In this document: one piece after another, positions 36,383-48,809 of the stretch
How the letters are laid out: each line of letters begins with the position of its first letter
How positions within the stretch are numbered: position 1 is the stretch's first letter
NCBI RefSeq assembly: GCF_947251645.1
Contig: NZ_OX366364.1
Span: 620,001 to 684,000 of the forward strand
Direction: 5' to 3'
From: Wolbachia endosymbiont (group A) of Bibio marci
GTDB lineage: Bacteria; Pseudomonadota; Alphaproteobacteria; Rickettsiales; Anaplasmataceae
DNA: 64,000 nucleotides
Made by a program: the position numbers and the translations under genes
The notes under the pieces: model-generated
What the model was told of the DNA's origin: nothing
Seen by the model: only the letters and a program-made list of their open reading frames with translations
The model's database searches: none

Positions 36383-39106
36383 ATGAATGCTGTTGCAGAT
36401 GATTATGAAGAAGTTGTTAACAATAGTGGTGATTTAGGTAAAGTAGAATCTACTTCCAATGTTACTTTGGAAGAGGAAGAAGAGTTTTTTGATGCTTTAG
36501 AGGAACAAGATTGGTCAACTAATATTAATATTCTGCGAGAATCTGCTCGCATTCCGAAAGAACAAGAAGAATTTTTTGATAGTGTAGCTGCTGGTTTTGA
36601 CGTTCCACTCAGTATATTTCATTATAAAGATTATAACTCTGATTTTTTTACTTCTTGGTATAATATATCAAGTAGGATATTTAAAGAGATAAACCAAGCT
36701 TGTCCGGAAAAACAAGCGTTGAATTTAGCACTATCGGTTTTAATGTTTCCTTATATAGTTTTTACTGCGTTAGGATTAGCCGTATATAATAAATTAAAAA
36801 CAAATGATAAGACACAAATCAGTTCAGGAGAGAATAAAACAAAAAAAAGTGAAGTAAGTGAAAGTACAGCAAAAAGATTGGCATATGGTGTTCTTGCTTC
36901 AATCGCGGTTCTTGTTAGTATACCTATACTTCTACTCTTGCTTATTCCTGCAACACCTGCCTTAGCTACTTTTTATCTTTTAAATAGAAAGTTATCTCAT
37001 TCTTTGATTGCTGTTCTGAAAGTGAGTAGTGGGTTATGTCAAAATGAACACCAAAATATTGAGGTATCTTTTCGTGAAATAGATGCTGGTAAATCAGACA
37101 TTCAGTGGGATATGGAAGTTAAGTTTCCACCGCAATTTGAACAATTACTTAGAGATTTATACGAAGATAAAGATGGTAGTTGGTTTAATGTTGCACGTGA
37201 TTCAGAACATAATACCATACTGAAATTGTCAGCTAATATCCACTTAAAAAATGGTCTTAAGCCTTTGCGTAATGAAATCAAGAATGTGCTTGCAACTTCG
37301 ATTCAAGAGTTTGCGAAGACTATGGAAGAGCTGATGAAGCTAGAAAAGAAAGATATTACATATGATAAGCTGAAGGAATTGTTGAACGAATTCAGAGTGG
37401 AAGTAGTAAATAGTATAGGTCCTAAATTGACAAGTCACTTAATATACAACGCCTATCAAGTTGCCTTTATACAAGCAATTAAATTTGCACAAAAAAGAAA
37501 AGAAGGTTTTTCATTAGAAAACGTGCTAAGAGATATATTAGTGAAACAAGAGTTGGAGAGCCAAGGTAAGGAATTGCCAAGTGAAAAAGAAATGATAATA
37601 AAAGATCTAAAAAAAGCAGGAGCAAAAGTACCAGATGTTTTAGAAGATAAGGCGCTTCTTATGTTTAGAGCGAAATGGAGGCAGCTTATACAAGAAAAGA
37701 AGATAGCTAAGAGAACAATAATTGATGTTTATAGGGATATGTACCATCAAACAACAGAGGAAGCTCTGGGTAGTGCGGAAGAAAAAATTAAACATTTAAA
37801 AGAAAAAGGTCAAGAGAGATACAACAGGATATGTGAAGAACTAAAAGAGGTGCATAAAAATAGGAAAAACGGTAGCTTAACAGATGGTGCATTAAAAAGA
37901 AAATTAGAAGATCTTTTTAAATTCGAATATGATGATCAAGAGGTTGAGAAAAGGCTAATAGAATCGAGAATAAGGACTATTCAAACTCTACTGAATAAAT
38001 CAGATAACAAAATAAAGCAATCTTTAGCAGAAGATCTTAGTGAATTAAATGAAACAAAGACTTCGGATAAAGTGAATGACTTTATAGAAAAGATGTATTT
38101 AGAAATAACGAAATGTGAAACGCAAAGTTTGTTTAAAGGCCAAGCAAAGGGTATAGAGGATTCATGTGAGTTATTAAAGGAAGAGGCACCAGATCTAGTG
38201 AAAGAGATTAATTCACATCGAATGAGAATTGAAAAATACTTGGAAAGACCTGAACAACCTATACTGTTAAGAAAAATAATAGAAGGAAATAAGGATTTAA
38301 ATAAATACTTAAAAGATGAGCAAAATAGCAAGGGAAAAGAACATCCAAATACAAAGTTAATAGAGATGCACTTGGAAAATAACCAAGAAATTCTGGAAGC
38401 ATTAGAACAATTAGAGTTAAAAAAAGAAAGATTATTGATAAATGAAAAAGCAACAAATGATTACAGAGAAGAACTAGAATCTCGTGAAAAAATAAAATTT
38501 GCAGTAATAGAAGATAAGTTGTTGGAGGTGCTTAAGCAAGAAACTTTTAATGAAAAAGAAATCAAGAAATTATTCGAGAAAGCAGAACTTGAGTACTGTT
38601 TAGCAGAAAGATGCATCAAATATCCTGTAATTAAAACAAAAGATAATATCAAACATTTTAGTCAAAATTTATTGTCTCCTTTGATAGATAGGTTGGTGGA
38701 AAATATAATAAATAATGTGCCAAAAAATGATAAGAGTTCACTTTTGCAACCTGTGAAATCTTTTTGGACATGTTGGGGGTATATTAAAACAGGCCTTGTC
38801 GTTGCAATACATGGGGATGAGAGTACAGAAGGAAAAGCGTTAGATGTAGCACACACCTCTTATAAGGAAGTGGAGACATTTCTTCAACATTTCGAGTCAA
38901 GTTATGAGAAAGCTGGGGCTTTTTTAGGTGATTTATTTTCTGATGAAGGAGAAACATTTAAAAATGATGTATGGCCTAAGATAAAAGATCATTTGTATGG
39001 AATGTGGGATAGATTTTTTAAGGATATTGAATTCAAGGTTGGAAGTAGATTAGATGAGGTAAGCTTGGCACAGCCAAAGCAGGAAACTATGATTGTGGCT
39101 CAATGA
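36383..39106 (+). CDS. Large membrane and coiled-coil protein, unknown function (907 aa)
   Basis: The acidic N-terminus has two copies of EEFFD (34-37 and 62-66). Hydrophobic helices lie at about 112-135 and 166-200. From about 300 to 720 the protein is highly charged and helical, probably coiled coil (for example [20 protein letters not shown]). The C-terminus is also helical. No signal peptide. I do not recognise a family; such long helical membrane proteins are common in Wolbachia, and a secreted or envelope factor is inference. A good promoter precedes the ATG, and the end overlaps pheT tail-to-tail by 7 bp. Confidence 0.75.
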   Translation: MNAVADDYEEVVNNSGDLGKVESTSNVTLEEEEEFFDALEEQDWSTNINILRESARIPKEQEEFFDSVAAGFDVPLSIFHYKDYNSDFFTSWYNISSRIFKEINQACPEKQALNLALSVLMFPYIVFTALGLAVYNKLKTNDKTQISSGENKTKKSEVSESTAKRLAYGVLASIAVLVSIPILLLLLIPATPALATFYLLNRKLSHSLIAVLKVSSGLCQNEHQNIEVSFREIDAGKSDIQWDMEVKFPPQFEQLLRDLYEDKDGSWFNVARDSEHNTILKLSANIHLKNGLKPLRNEIKNVLATSIQEFAKTMEELMKLEKKDITYDKLKELLNEFRVEVVNSIGPKLTSHLIYNAYQVAFIQAIKFAQKRKEGFSLENVLRDILVKQELESQGKELPSEKEMIIKDLKKAGAKVPDVLEDKALLMFRAKWRQLIQEKKIAKRTIIDVYRDMYHQTTEEALGSAEEKIKHLKEKGQERYNRICEELKEVHKNRKNGSLTDGALKRKLEDLFKFEYDDQEVEKRLIESRIRTIQTLLNKSDNKIKQSLAEDLSELNETKTSDKVNDFIEKMYLEITKCETQSLFKGQAKGIEDSCELLKEEAPDLVKEINSHRMRIEKYLERPEQPILLRKIIEGNKDLNKYLKDEQNSKGKEHPNTKLIEMHLENNQEILEALEQLELKKERLLINEKATNDYREELESREKIKFAVIEDKLLEVLKQETFNEKEIKKLFEKAELEYCLAERCIKYPVIKTKDNIKHFSQNLLSPLIDRLVENIINNVPKNDKSSLLQPVKSFWTCWGYIKTGLVVAIHGDESTEGKALDVAHTSYKEVETFLQHFESSYEKAGAFLGDLFSDEGETFKNDVWPKIKDHLYGMWDRFFKDIEFKVGSRLDEVSLAQPKQETMIVAQ

Positions 39107-41439
39107 TGAGTTCTCAAAGTTCCTCTGGTATTTTCATATACTAAATTAACTATAGCACTTGATTCTTTTTGGATCTCTTTTTCAGTTAAAGTGTGGATTG
39201 GAGAGCAGAAAGTAACTGACAATGCTATAGACATCTTATTCGGTTCTATATTATTTCCATGGTATACGTCAAATACTAAAACTTCTGTGATGAGCTCTGA
39301 GCTTTTTTTTACCACATTGATTATGTTACCTACTTTCACATCCTTATTTACAATAAATGCAAAATCACGTTTTACACTTTGGTATTTATAGTCGATAAAT
39401 TTCTTTCTACTTACAGGTAAATTTTCAATATTTTCTAGTATTACCTCAAAACCTACAACTTTTTGCTTGATATCAAAAAAATCCAGTATACTCGGATGCA
39501 GTTCTCCAAAATAATCTGCTACTTTATTCTTAAAAGAGAGAGTGCCTGACTTTCTTGGGTGGTAATATTCTTTTTCTGCTCTTTCTATCGTTAAATTATC
39601 ACAATTGACGTTAAAAAACTCCAAAGCTGCTATGCAATCAGCCTTTGCGTCAAAAACATCTACTTTCCTATCAGTATTATAATGGTTTCTCGGCAAATTA
39701 TTTCCTGTTCTTATTCCACTTAAAACATGTTTAGACTGAGCTCCACCATCGTAAATCGGCCCAATTTCGAAGATTGCAAGATCAGATATTCCATGGGCAA
39801 TATTATCAGCAGTGACTTGCAATAAATTTGGTATGATACTTGGTCTCATTATATTGAAGTTGTTATTAAATGGGTTATCGATGATAAATAACTTATTCGA
39901 GTAACCAAATTTTTCAGCTGTTGATTCACTCATAAACGACCAGGTTAGCACTTCATGAAACCCTCTGTTTGTCATCAAAATACGCAAATTGTCGTATGTA
40001 CTATCTACTTCTTCAACATTATTTGGTAGTGGTTCTTCTTTTATTTTGTCATAGCCGTATATCCTTGTTACTTCTTCAATTAGGTCAGCAGGTATTGTCA
40101 CGTCCGATCTCCAGCTTGGTACTTGTACATTCCAACTGCCTTCGGTTTTTTTATCAATACTAAACCCTAGTTTCGTTAAGATATCGAACACTTCATCAGG
40201 CGATACAGACACACTTCCAAACTTGTTCACATCCTGATAGTCAAAGCTCACCTTGGTGTCAGTCCTATCTAAGCTGCCAGCAGACACTACGCTTGAGGTT
40301 TCTCCACCACATAAGTCCAAAATCATTTTAGCTGCAAGATTGAGTCCCTCAAGGGTAAATCCAGGATCAACTGAACGTGCAAATCTGTAACTAGCGTCTG
40401 TGGAGATATTCATCTGCCTTGCAGATTTAGCGATAGATATAGGGTCAAACCAAGCAGACTCTAAAAAGATATCAGTAGTTTCAAGAGTACATTCACTGCA
40501 CTTACCACCCATAATTCCAGCAATTGCATGAATATTTTTATCACCTGCAATAACGCTTGTGTCCGTGTTTAATAAGTATTCTTTACCGTTCAAACCAGCA
40601 AATTTTTCTCCGTCGTTTGCTTTGCGTACTGTGAGCTCTCCTTCTATTTTTTTTGCATCATACGCGTGCATTGGGCGGCTGAAAGATATCATAATATAGT
40701 TCGTGATATCAACTATTGCAGAAATGGAGCGCATTCCTATCGATTCCAGCCTATCTTTTAACCATTTTGGGCTTTCTTGATTTTTTACATTGGCGATGTA
40801 TATTCCACTAATAAAACTTTCCCCGTCAGTAACTTCAACATCGATTGGTGAATTTATGGAGCTGGTAAGTTGTGGAATGCTTAAAGTCTTTAATGTCCCA
40901 ATTCCAGTTGCAGCAAGGTCGCGAGCTATTCCATAAATGCCTAAGCAATCTCCACGGTTTGGAGTAACATTTATATCAATTACAGGGTCACAATTGAAAA
41001 ATTTATCCCCTACTTTATAATCATCGGAAAGCTCGATTATTCCTTCACTTTCCTCTTGAACCAGCGCAAGTTCAGAAGCAGAGCAGAGCATCCCTTCACT
41101 TAGCACTCCTCGTATTTTTGTGGGCTTGATTGTGAAATCACTTTCTGGCAATGTGCTACCAAGAGATGCAAGCACAGTTTTCATACCTTCTCTAACATTG
41201 TTTGCTCCGCAAACTATTTGTAGAATTTTACTCCCATCATTTACTTTACATAATTTTAATTTATCAGCATTTGGATGCTGTATCACCTCTAATACTTCTG
41301 CAACAACAAACCCAGCTAATTTGGCATTATCAATAATATCTTCTACTTCTAACCCTATATGAGTTAATTTATCGATAATTTCTTCTAAACTAGCATTGGT
41401 TTCTAAATACTCCAGTAACCAAGATAACGTGAATTTCAT
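39100..41439 (-). CDS. pheT: Phenylalanyl-tRNA synthetase beta subunit (779 aa)
   Basis: Bacterial-type PheT: an N-terminal EMAP/OB tRNA-binding domain ([20 protein letters not shown]), B3/B4 editing region, B5 ([17 protein letters not shown]), the core with [14 protein letters not shown], and a C-terminal anticodon-binding FDX-ACB ([19 protein letters not shown]). The frame is open from 41532, but [17 protein letters not shown] at 41439 is the family start. It pairs with PheS (not in this window) to charge tRNA-Phe. Confidence 0.95.
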   Translation of the reverse strand: MKFTLSWLLEYLETNASLEEIIDKLTHIGLEVEDIIDNAKLAGFVVAEVLEVIQHPNADKLKLCKVNDGSKILQIVCGANNVREGMKTVLASLGSTLPESDFTIKPTKIRGVLSEGMLCSASELALVQEESEGIIELSDDYKVGDKFFNCDPVIDINVTPNRGDCLGIYGIARDLAATGIGTLKTLSIPQLTSSINSPIDVEVTDGESFISGIYIANVKNQESPKWLKDRLESIGMRSISAIVDITNYIMISFSRPMHAYDAKKIEGELTVRKANDGEKFAGLNGKEYLLNTDTSVIAGDKNIHAIAGIMGGKCSECTLETTDIFLESAWFDPISIAKSARQMNISTDASYRFARSVDPGFTLEGLNLAAKMILDLCGGETSSVVSAGSLDRTDTKVSFDYQDVNKFGSVSVSPDEVFDILTKLGFSIDKKTEGSWNVQVPSWRSDVTIPADLIEEVTRIYGYDKIKEEPLPNNVEEVDSTYDNLRILMTNRGFHEVLTWSFMSESTAEKFGYSNKLFIIDNPFNNNFNIMRPSIIPNLLQVTADNIAHGISDLAIFEIGPIYDGGAQSKHVLSGIRTGNNLPRNHYNTDRKVDVFDAKADCIAALEFFNVNCDNLTIERAEKEYYHPRKSGTLSFKNKVADYFGELHPSILDFFDIKQKVVGFEVILENIENLPVSRKKFIDYKYQSVKRDFAFIVNKDVKVGNIINVVKKSSELITEVLVFDVYHGNNIEPNKMSIALSVTFCSPIHTLTEKEIQKESSAIVNLVYENTRGTLRTHH

Positions 41440-41553
41440 CGATCTAACAAGAAACAAAAAAGTTATTGTAATATAAAATGCGGTGCTTTTAAAGTTTGTT
41501 GTAGTAAATGGCTCCCATATTGCAAGAAACAATAAAAAAGCCTACTTACGTAA

Positions 41554-41841
41554 TTATATACCTTTCTTAAGAGAAAGTATCTTTTCCATATCACCTTCTA
41601 AGTTTACTTCCATGAGATACTGAAGATTAACCTTATGGTCATCATGGTGAAAATGACAAACATAGCCGCCAACGGTTAGTGGTCCTAACGTGTTATGATT
41701 TTCATCTAATACTTGACCTATCATTCCATAACCACCGGTATTCTCATCAAAATAACCGTCAGTGAATCTAATATATCCACTACCAAATTCTTGCTCTAAG
41801 TTTAAAGGATGATTAGTGTTAATAAAATCTATTTCGTTCAT
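41554..41841 (-). CDS. Small conserved-looking protein, unknown (95 aa)
   Basis: An ATG at 41841 is preceded by GAGG. The product (MNEIDFINTNHPLNLEQEFG, then SGYIRFTDGYFDENTGG) is beta-rich with a metal-like CHFHHDDH stretch. No signal or membrane segment and no recognised family. It stands between pheT and the ATP synthase genes; 217 bp of AT-rich sequence with a promoter lies upstream on the other side. Confidence 0.55.
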   Translation of the reverse strand: MNEIDFINTNHPLNLEQEFGSGYIRFTDGYFDENTGGYGMIGQVLDENHNTLGPLTVGGYVCHFHHDDHKVNLQYLMEVNLEGDMEKILSLKKGI

Positions 41842-41987
41842 AATAATACCTCACTAAAAATTAAATTATAATTAAAATAAGATGTTAAGTCAAAATATTG
41901 AATAATTTAATAAGATTGGTAAATTTTAAAACACAGCGCTGGCTATAATTGGCATTCTAATTACATATTTTGTTAACATGCTAATGC

Positions 41988-41993
41988 TATAAT
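41988..41993 (+). promoter_or_regulatory. Possible extended -10 promoter of the F0 operon
   Basis: TGCTATAAT is an extended -10 with a poor -35. A second candidate, TTGACT (42022-42027), has TACTTT 17 bases downstream. Either could drive atpB. Confidence 0.4.
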
Positions 41994-42076
41994 GATACAG
42001 AGCCCCACATAATCTTAACCCTTGACTTTGTCCTATAAAATTCATACTTTATTTACTGTTGATAATTCAGATTAAA

Positions 42077-42802
42077 ATGGCATTAAATCCGCTGGAGCAG
42101 TTTAAAGTATATACGGTAATAGAGTTACCTAGGTTATTTGGGTATGACGTAAGCTTTACCAATTCATCTTTTTTCACGATGATTTCGGTGATATTGGTGA
42201 TACTCTTTTTGCTTTTTGGAATAAAGAAGGGGTCAGTAATACCAGGATATTTGCAAGCTGCAGTTGAATATGTATATGATTTTGTTGTTTCAATAATAGA
42301 AAATAACACTGGAAGCAAAGGCTTGCAGCACATTCCATTGATATTCACAGTATTTATTTTCATTTTATCATGTAATTTGGTTGGTATTCTTCCTTATAGT
42401 TTCACGGTCACAAGTCATGTGATAGTCACCTTCGCTTTATCGATGGTAGTTTTTACTTATATAACGATTGTTGGATTTAAAGAAAGGGGAGTAGAATTTT
42501 TACGCATATTGCTACCAAAAGGAACTCCTTTGTGGCTTGCACCCATGATGATTTTTATTGAGTTATTTGCTTACCTGGCAAGGCCTATAAGCTTATCAAT
42601 AAGGCTTGCTGCAAACATGATTGCAGGTCATACAATTATCAAAGTAATAGCAGGGTTTATCGTAAACATGAACGTGGTTCTAACCCCTATACCATTTTTA
42701 TTTATAATCGCATTAATAGGGTTTGAAGTGTTCGTTGCAATTCTACAAGCTTATATATTCACCTCTTTAACATGTGTATATTTATCAGATGCAGTAAAAT
42801 AA
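42077..42802 (+). CDS. atpB: F0 ATP synthase subunit a (241 aa)
   Basis: Membrane subunit forming proton half-channels beside the c ring. Five to six hydrophobic helices; the essential arginine is in [13 protein letters not shown], and [17 protein letters not shown] is the final helix motif. The frame is open from 42059, but ATG 42077 (MALNPLEQF) is preferred. First gene of the separate F0 operon of alphaproteobacteria. Confidence 0.95.
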   Translation: MALNPLEQFKVYTVIELPRLFGYDVSFTNSSFFTMISVILVILFLLFGIKKGSVIPGYLQAAVEYVYDFVVSIIENNTGSKGLQHIPLIFTVFIFILSCNLVGILPYSFTVTSHVIVTFALSMVVFTYITIVGFKERGVEFLRILLPKGTPLWLAPMMIFIELFAYLARPISLSIRLAANMIAGHTIIKVIAGFIVNMNVVLTPIPFLFIIALIGFEVFVAILQAYIFTSLTCVYLSDAVK

Positions 42803-42862
42803 TTGACTTCCCTACAGGATATTTTATAATTAATGCTGTAAAGAAATAGTTAAAGGTAATAT

Positions 42863-43090
42863 ATGGATTTAGAAGCTTTAAAATTTGTAGCGATTGGTTT
42901 TTCTATATTTGGAATGCTCGGAGCAGCTTTGGGTGTGGCAAATATATTTTCTACTATGTTAAATGGGCTTGCAAGAAACCCTGAATCAGAAGATAAAATG
43001 AAAAAATATGTCTATACAGGAGCAGCTTTAGTTGAAGCAATGGGATTATTTGCGTTTCTACTTGCGCTATTGTTAATATTTGTTGCTTGA
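42863..43090 (+). CDS. atpE: F0 ATP synthase subunit c (75 aa)
   Basis: Two transmembrane helices joined by the polar loop ARNPESEDKM; the proton-binding acid is in ALVEAMGLFAF. Ring-forming rotor protein. AAAGGT stands before the ATG, and the b' gene follows by three bases. Confidence 0.95.
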   Translation: MDLEALKFVAIGFSIFGMLGAALGVANIFSTMLNGLARNPESEDKMKKYVYTGAALVEAMGLFAFLLALLLIFVA

Positions 43091-43093
43091 CAT

Positions 43094-43573
43094 ATGCCAC
43101 AACTTGATGTTTCAACTTTCTTTTCTCAAGTTTTTTGGTTTTTAATTTTTTTCTCTTCACTTTTTTTCGTAGTAAGTTGTTTATTTTTGCCAAAGTTAGA
43201 TGAAATAATAAGCACTAGAAGTAAAGAAGTATTGGATTCTTTTAGTAGTTCTGTTCATCTTTTAAGACTTACGGAAGATCAGATTGCCAAGTATAATGCC
43301 GCTTTAAACCAAGCTAGAATACAGGCAAAAAGGATCATAGATGATGCACTTGCTCAGGTAGAAGAAATGAGAGCTAATGTTAAGAGTATATTAGAAGAGG
43401 AAGACAAAAAAAAGAGCAAGCTTATTGAAGAAAAAGTAGCAGAATTTAAATCTGAATATACTGATCAGTTAAAACAAATGGCTACTAGTATTGCTTTAAT
43501 TTATTATACTAAATTGACTAATTCTGAAATTAAAGAGAAATTTATTGCTGACTTGGTGTCCAAAGAGTTTTAG
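43094..43573 (+). CDS. atpF': F0 ATP synthase subunit b' (159 aa)
   Basis: One N-terminal membrane helix (FFSQVFWFLIFFSSLFFVV), then a long charged helix, as in b-type stator subunits. Position after atpE and before another b gene marks it as b', the alphaproteobacterial arrangement. Confidence 0.85.
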   Translation: MPQLDVSTFFSQVFWFLIFFSSLFFVVSCLFLPKLDEIISTRSKEVLDSFSSSVHLLRLTEDQIAKYNAALNQARIQAKRIIDDALAQVEEMRANVKSILEEEDKKKSKLIEEKVAEFKSEYTDQLKQMATSIALIYYTKLTNSEIKEKFIADLVSKEF

Positions 43574-43581
43574 GAGTTTTT

Positions 43582-44058
43582 ATGTCTGCATCACTGATTA
43601 TCGGTCTTGCCTTCTTGGTAGGCCTTGTTCTTTCGTATAAATTGCTGAAGAAAGTGATAAAAAATGCGCTTAACAATAAGCGTAACAAAAGCAGATTTTC
43701 AAGTGAAGAAACTGAAAAATTCAGAAAAGATATGTTAGAGTATTACAAAAAATCTTCTGAAAAATACAAAAAATTAGATGCAGAAGTTAATAAAATGATG
43801 AATGAAGCACTTGATAAAGCTAATAGTATCATTAAGCACAATAGACAGCAGCTGGATCAGACGTTAGATGACAATGCCCATTCTAATTTGAAGAAAGTCA
43901 CTGACCAAGTTGAAAAAGCTCTTGGAGATTTACAGGCTAACACAACAAATATAGCTGCTGATGCTGTAAAAAAAATAATGCATGAACGTAAAGATAATAA
44001 GCGTAGTAGCGAGGTCATATCTTCATTTTCACGTAACTTAAATAAAAAATTGCATTAG
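43582..44058 (+). CDS. atpF: F0 ATP synthase subunit b (158 aa)
   Basis: Short N-terminal membrane helix (SLIIGLAFLVGLVLSYKLLK) followed by a long helix rich in lysine and glutamate. Weakly conserved, but size, helix pattern and position after b' support b. TAGGAG precedes the ATG at 43582. The next gene starts five bases later. Confidence 0.85.
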   Translation: MSASLIIGLAFLVGLVLSYKLLKKVIKNALNNKRNKSRFSSEETEKFRKDMLEYYKKSSEKYKKLDAEVNKMMNEALDKANSIIKHNRQQLDQTLDDNAHSNLKKVTDQVEKALGDLQANTTNIAADAVKKIMHERKDNKRSSEVISSFSRNLNKKLH

Positions 44059-44063
44059 GTTTA

Positions 44064-45671
44064 ATGCAACAATTGCCTATACTTCAAGCTGATAATGTAG
44101 AAAAAATTAAGTTTGATTCTAGTTTGTGCAAAGAGCCAGAGAAACTTTTTTACTATAAATTTAATATAATTCCTTGGCAAAAATTAAATGATACTACTTT
44201 TTTTATGGTTGAAGACACAAGCCGAGATGTCAACCGTTGGGTCGAAGCTCATTACGGTATTGACTATGTATTAATAAAAGTGGATAGCGAACAGATTTTA
44301 AATCTTCTTAACTCGCACTTTGGTATTTCAGAATTTGCAAGCAACTACTTATATTACAAGAATCCTAATTTTTCAGCTAAAAGCATTAAACTAAGCTCAA
44401 TATTTTTTGCTTCTTTCTTTATTGTAACTTCAATTTTAACACTAACAGAGAAATATACATATTTTGCTTTGATGTTGATATTTATAATCGGCTGTTCTAG
44501 TTATTTATTCAAGTTTATAGCTACAATTTTTAACTTATGTGAAACCTCCAACCAAAAAGTGGATTATAGTAAGCTGAATGAAGAAGATTTTCCTATATAT
44601 ACTATTTTATTGCCTGCTTTTAAAGAAAGTGCAGTGATAGAGCAATTGATCGAAAGCATTGAAAGTTTGGATTATCCAAAATCAAAATTAGATGTGAAGC
44701 TTCAGGTAGAAAGTGATGACCAGGAAACGCTAGCAGCTATAGAAAAGTATACTTTACCGCAGTATTTTGAAGTAATAAAAGTGCCTCATTCTTTGCCTAG
44801 AACAAAAGCCAAGTCATGCAATTATGCTATGAGCTTTGCCAGAGGAAAGTATGTGGTAATATATGATGCGGACGATAAACCAGACCCATTGCAGTTAAAA
44901 AAAGCACTGATTGAATTTAATAAGGACGACAATAAGCTTGCCTGTGTACAAGCAAAATTAAATTACTATAATTGTGATTATAATTTTCTCACAAAATCCT
45001 TTTCTCTGGAGTATATGAACTGGTTTCAATACTTATTGCCTGGATTCCAAAAAATGAACATGCCAATGCCTTTGGGTGGTAGCAGTAATCATTTTTCAGT
45101 AAAAATTCTAAAAAAAGTGTTTTTCTGGGATGCTTATAGTGTTACCGAAGATGCTGACCTCGGTTTGAGACTTGCGCAAATGGGCTATAAAACCAGGATG
45201 ATTGACTCAGAAACATTGGAAGAGTCACCAATTGCTGTATTTGCTTGGATTAAGCAAAGAGCGCGCTGGATCAAAGGCTATATGCAAACTTATATTGTTC
45301 ATTTAAAAAATATAAAGTCACTTTATAAACACACTGGATTTAAGGGAATTTTGCTATTGAATCTTTTTGTTGGCTCTGCAGCTTTTATATTTTTTACTAC
45401 TCCATTTTTACTGCTTTCATTGATATTAACTAAAGTTTTAAATGAATTATTTTTGTACTACTTTTTAGTGGTATACGTTACTAACCTGATTCTTTTGGTA
45501 ATAGCTGTCAAACAGCAAAAGATGCCTTTTTATTTTTATATAGTATCGATATTTTTTCCGGTCTATAGTCTGCTACATAGTGTTGCAGCTTTTCTTGCCT
45601 TGTGGGAATTTATTCTTTACCCTGAGCGATGGAACAAAACTCAGCATGGTTTATGGAATCAAAACCTGTAG
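44064..45671 (+). CDS. Family 2 glycosyltransferase with N-terminal MshEN-like domain (535 aa)
   Basis: Residues 1-100 resemble the MshEN/GspE N-terminal domain. Two membrane helices (113-155) follow. The GT2 core has [18 protein letters not shown] (about 268), EDADLGLRL (about 361) and QRARW (about 398), as in processive synthases. Four further helices close the C-terminus. It might make an envelope glycan, though Wolbachia is generally taken to lack LPS; substrate unknown. Its end overlaps ctaA by 43 bp. Confidence 0.85.
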   Translation: MQQLPILQADNVEKIKFDSSLCKEPEKLFYYKFNIIPWQKLNDTTFFMVEDTSRDVNRWVEAHYGIDYVLIKVDSEQILNLLNSHFGISEFASNYLYYKNPNFSAKSIKLSSIFFASFFIVTSILTLTEKYTYFALMLIFIIGCSSYLFKFIATIFNLCETSNQKVDYSKLNEEDFPIYTILLPAFKESAVIEQLIESIESLDYPKSKLDVKLQVESDDQETLAAIEKYTLPQYFEVIKVPHSLPRTKAKSCNYAMSFARGKYVVIYDADDKPDPLQLKKALIEFNKDDNKLACVQAKLNYYNCDYNFLTKSFSLEYMNWFQYLLPGFQKMNMPMPLGGSSNHFSVKILKKVFFWDAYSVTEDADLGLRLAQMGYKTRMIDSETLEESPIAVFAWIKQRARWIKGYMQTYIVHLKNIKSLYKHTGFKGILLLNLFVGSAAFIFFTTPFLLLSLILTKVLNELFLYYFLVVYVTNLILLVIAVKQQKMPFYFYIVSIFFPVYSLLHSVAAFLALWEFILYPERWNKTQHGLWNQNL

Positions 45672-46726
45672 CTATTTGGCTTTTTCTCTGCTATATCATG
45701 GTAATTCTCATGGTGGGGATTGGTGGATTTACCAGACTTTCAAAAGCAGGATTGTCAATCACGGAGTGGAAACCCATTACTGGAACATTACCACCACTGA
45801 GTGAACAAGACTGGCTACAAGAAAAATTAAAATACGAAGCTACACCTGAATATAAAGCACTTAACTATGGTATGAGTATAGAGGAGTTTCGCGCTATATA
45901 CTTAATAGAATATGTACACAGATTGGTTGCAAGACTAACAGGTTTAGTTTTTGTCCTGCCATTTATATATTTTACATTAAGAAGAAAAATATCTAAAAAG
46001 GTAGTAATAAGGCTATTGATAGTCTTATTATTTGGAGCGCTGCAAGCTTTTGCTGGTTGGTATATGGTAAAAAGCGGCTTGGTAGCCAAGCCTCATGTTA
46101 GCCACTATAGGCTCGCACTTCACTTATTATTAGCATTAGTTATTTTTGCACTATTATCGTATCAATTTTTTGATTATCAGCCAGCGTCACGTACGCAACT
46201 GCACGAACATTGCGATATAAGAGTAACTTTCACCAAGAAAGATGTCATCCCAGTGCGTGACGCTGAGATGACAGGATTTCAATCTACTAACAGTAGTATA
46301 TATTACACAATACTTATTCTGATTCTAATTGTAATACAAATAATTTTCGGTGCGTTTGTTGCGGGATTAAATGCTGGTTTAATTTACAATACCTTTCCAC
46401 TAATGGACGGACAAATCGTTCCAGAAGATTTATTTTTCTTACACCCTATATGGCTGAATATCTTTGAGAACAGAGTGACAGTGCAATTTATACATCGAGC
46501 ACTGGCATTGCTAATACTAGCTTTGGTAGTAATACTCACAGTAAAAAATGCTAGCGTAAAACCGGTATATATTATGCTGCTCTCCGTTATCATTCAGATC
46601 ATTTTGGGTGTAATTACTCTATTATTGCACATACCAATAGCCATTGCCATAGCTCATCAAGTGTTTTCATTTATCTTGTTTGGGTCAAGTTTATACTTCT
46701 TGTGTTATTTAAGAAAGCAGAGCTAA
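45629..46726 (+). CDS. ctaA: Heme A synthase with an in-frame repeat insertion (365 aa)
   Basis: COX15/CtaA, the membrane enzyme oxidising heme O to heme A for cytochrome c oxidase. [20 protein letters not shown] is the first conserved segment; [12 protein letters not shown] and [10 protein letters not shown] hold heme-binding histidines. About eight helices. Residues about 187-217 ([15 protein letters not shown]...[11 protein letters not shown]) interrupt the loop between two helices and derive from the hairpin repeat. The frame is kept, so the enzyme may tolerate the loop. Overlaps pccA tail-to-tail by 18 bp. Confidence 0.9.
   Translation: MEQNSAWFMESKPVAIWLFLCYIMVILMVGIGGFTRLSKAGLSITEWKPITGTLPPLSEQDWLQEKLKYEATPEYKALNYGMSIEEFRAIYLIEYVHRLVARLTGLVFVLPFIYFTLRRKISKKVVIRLLIVLLFGALQAFAGWYMVKSGLVAKPHVSHYRLALHLLLALVIFALLSYQFFDYQPASRTQLHEHCDIRVTFTKKDVIPVRDAEMTGFQSTNSSIYYTILILILIVIQIIFGAFVAGLNAGLIYNTFPLMDGQIVPEDLFFLHPIWLNIFENRVTVQFIHRALALLILALVVILTVKNASVKPVYIMLLSVIIQIILGVITLLLHIPIAIAIAHQVFSFILFGSSLYFLCYLRKQS
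46195..46274. repeat. Hairpin repeat inserted within ctaA
   Basis: CAACTGCACGAACATTGCG followed by TGTCATCCCAGTGCG...TGAGATGACA matches the intergenic family at 52550-52607 with changes. The hairpin is at 46243-46273. Confidence 0.65.
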
Positions 46727-48688
46727 TACTACATCACCAATCTGCACATTTTTTCCTTCTTGAACGGGAATATTTTTTATCACCATTGCTGCTTCAGCAC
46801 ATATAATATTTTCCATTTTCATTGCCTCCACCACAAATAAAGGTTGTCCTATTTCCACCTGATCTCCTGTATTTACGTGCAACTTAACTAATAAGCCAGA
46901 TATTGGGGATTTTACAGCATCTACTGAAATCCCTTCTGTTTCATTATTTAGCATTAACTTACTTAATTCAGCTACATGAGGTTTAAATATACAACACTCA
47001 GCTTTCATGCCTGCATGTCTTATGAAGTATTTGCTGCCTTGTTTTTCTACTTTAAGTGTTATATCGGTATCATCGTTAATCGTGATGTTTAGCAACCTAT
47101 AACTTGATTTCCACTTGCCTACTACAGAGTATGTATTGTGGTTATATACTATTGTTAATATATTATCTTGGTACTTTGCATTTACAGAGTACTTATTGTC
47201 ATTTATTACAACTACAAGCGTTTCATTCACTGCTTTATGATGGTACTTTTCTTCGTTTTCTAAATAAACATATAACGAAACAAAAATAAATACTTTTATA
47301 TATTCTTCTGTAACAAAATCGCCGTGAAACCCACTAGGGTAATGGTCTGGAATGAATCTCGTGTGGAGCTTTGCTGCAATAAAATTTGGGTGATGGGAGA
47401 TGGATTCTAGAAATTCTATATTATTTGTTACTCCTTCTATATAGCATTCAGACAATGCTTTTTGCATTCTACTGATCGCTTCTACTCTATCTTTTCCATA
47501 TGTTATAACTTTTGCAATCATTGAGTCATAGAACGTGCTAATTTCTGAACCTGCAGCAACTCCATCATCTATTCTTACATAATCATTTTCATCCGGGTTA
47601 TCGTAATATTTTATTCTTCCGCTGGAAGGGAAAAATTTCTTTGATGGGTCTTCAGCGCAAATTCTACTTTCTATTGCAGAACCAGTAAGTTTAATATCAT
47701 CCTGATTGAATCTCAATTTTTCTCCACAGGAAGTTCTAATCATTTCTTCTACTATGTCTATTCCAGTTATAAATTCTGTTACTGGATGCTCAACTTGTAA
47801 TCTCGTATTTACCTCAAGAAAATAGAAGTTTTGGTCTTTATCTACAACAAACTCAACAGTACCTGCTGAAAAATAGCCAACTTGCTTTGCTAAAGAAACA
47901 CATTGGGCATACATTTTTTGTCTTACTTCTTCACTAATGAATGGACTTGGAGTTTCTTCTATTATTTTCTGATTATTCCTTTGTATCGAGCATTCTCTTT
48001 CTCCAAGACACACTATATTGCCATATTTATCTGCTATGATTTGTATTTCAATATGTCTTGGTAACTCTATATATTTCTCTATAAAGATACTGCCATCCTT
48101 AAAACTTTTCTCTGCTTCATTTGTTGCTGATGTGAACGCTAGTTCAATTTCTTTTTTGGAATTTACAATTCGCATTCCTTTGCCACCACCGCCTGATGCA
48201 GCTTTGAGCATAACGGGAAAACCGACCTCTTCAGCAACTTGAGCTGCGTGGGCAGCATCGCTGATCTTACCCATATATCCTGGCACTACATTCACTCCAG
48301 CTTTTCTTGCCGCTTCTTTTGCTGTTATTTTGTTGGCTGTAACTTCTATTGTTTCTGCACTGGGACCGATGAAGTCTATATTATGTTTTTGAAGAGCACG
48401 TGGAAAATCTGGATTTTCTGCTAAAAAACCGTAGCCAGGATGAACTGCCTCAGCACCTGTTTCAACTGCTACTTCACATATTTTTTCAATGTTTAAATAA
48501 CTGAGACAAGATGGCGAAGGGCCGATATATCTTGACTCATCTGCTTGTCTTATATGCACAGAATTTATATCCGCATCCGAATATACGCATACACAAGATA
48601 TACCCATCCTACGAGCAGTTCTGATAATCCTGCAGGCAATTTCCCCTCTGTTTGCTATTAAAATCTTACTGTACTTCTTTTCCGTCAT
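46709..48688 (-). CDS. pccA: Propionyl/acetyl-CoA carboxylase alpha subunit with biotin domain (659 aa)
   Basis: Biotin carboxylase N-domain ([20 protein letters not shown]), ATP-grasp with GGGGKGMR and [15 protein letters not shown]-domain, a linker BT-like domain, and a BCCP domain whose biotin lysine is in VVEAMKMEN (about 622-630). This layout is typical of PccA-type subunits. With PccB it carboxylates propionyl-CoA, feeding succinyl-CoA. The substrate might also be acetyl-CoA. Confidence 0.9.
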   Translation of the reverse strand: MTEKKYSKILIANRGEIACRIIRTARRMGISCVCVYSDADINSVHIRQADESRYIGPSPSCLSYLNIEKICEVAVETGAEAVHPGYGFLAENPDFPRALQKHNIDFIGPSAETIEVTANKITAKEAARKAGVNVVPGYMGKISDAAHAAQVAEEVGFPVMLKAASGGGGKGMRIVNSKKEIELAFTSATNEAEKSFKDGSIFIEKYIELPRHIEIQIIADKYGNIVCLGERECSIQRNNQKIIEETPSPFISEEVRQKMYAQCVSLAKQVGYFSAGTVEFVVDKDQNFYFLEVNTRLQVEHPVTEFITGIDIVEEMIRTSCGEKLRFNQDDIKLTGSAIESRICAEDPSKKFFPSSGRIKYYDNPDENDYVRIDDGVAAGSEISTFYDSMIAKVITYGKDRVEAISRMQKALSECYIEGVTNNIEFLESISHHPNFIAAKLHTRFIPDHYPSGFHGDFVTEEYIKVFIFVSLYVYLENEEKYHHKAVNETLVVVINDNKYSVNAKYQDNILTIVYNHNTYSVVGKWKSSYRLLNITINDDTDITLKVEKQGSKYFIRHAGMKAECCIFKPHVAELSKLMLNNETEGISVDAVKSPISGLLVKLHVNTGDQVEIGQPLFVVEAMKMENIICAEAAMVIKNIPVQEGKNVQIGDVVLALLS

Positions 48689-48809
48689 CTTATGAGTATA
48701 CTTTCTTAAGTTAAGAAAGTAAATTTCTATATCATTGCCTGCAGGTAATCTTCTCTTTATTATAGGACAATGTGAATTAATCTTGCAAGACTTTCATTAC
48801 TCATATTAT

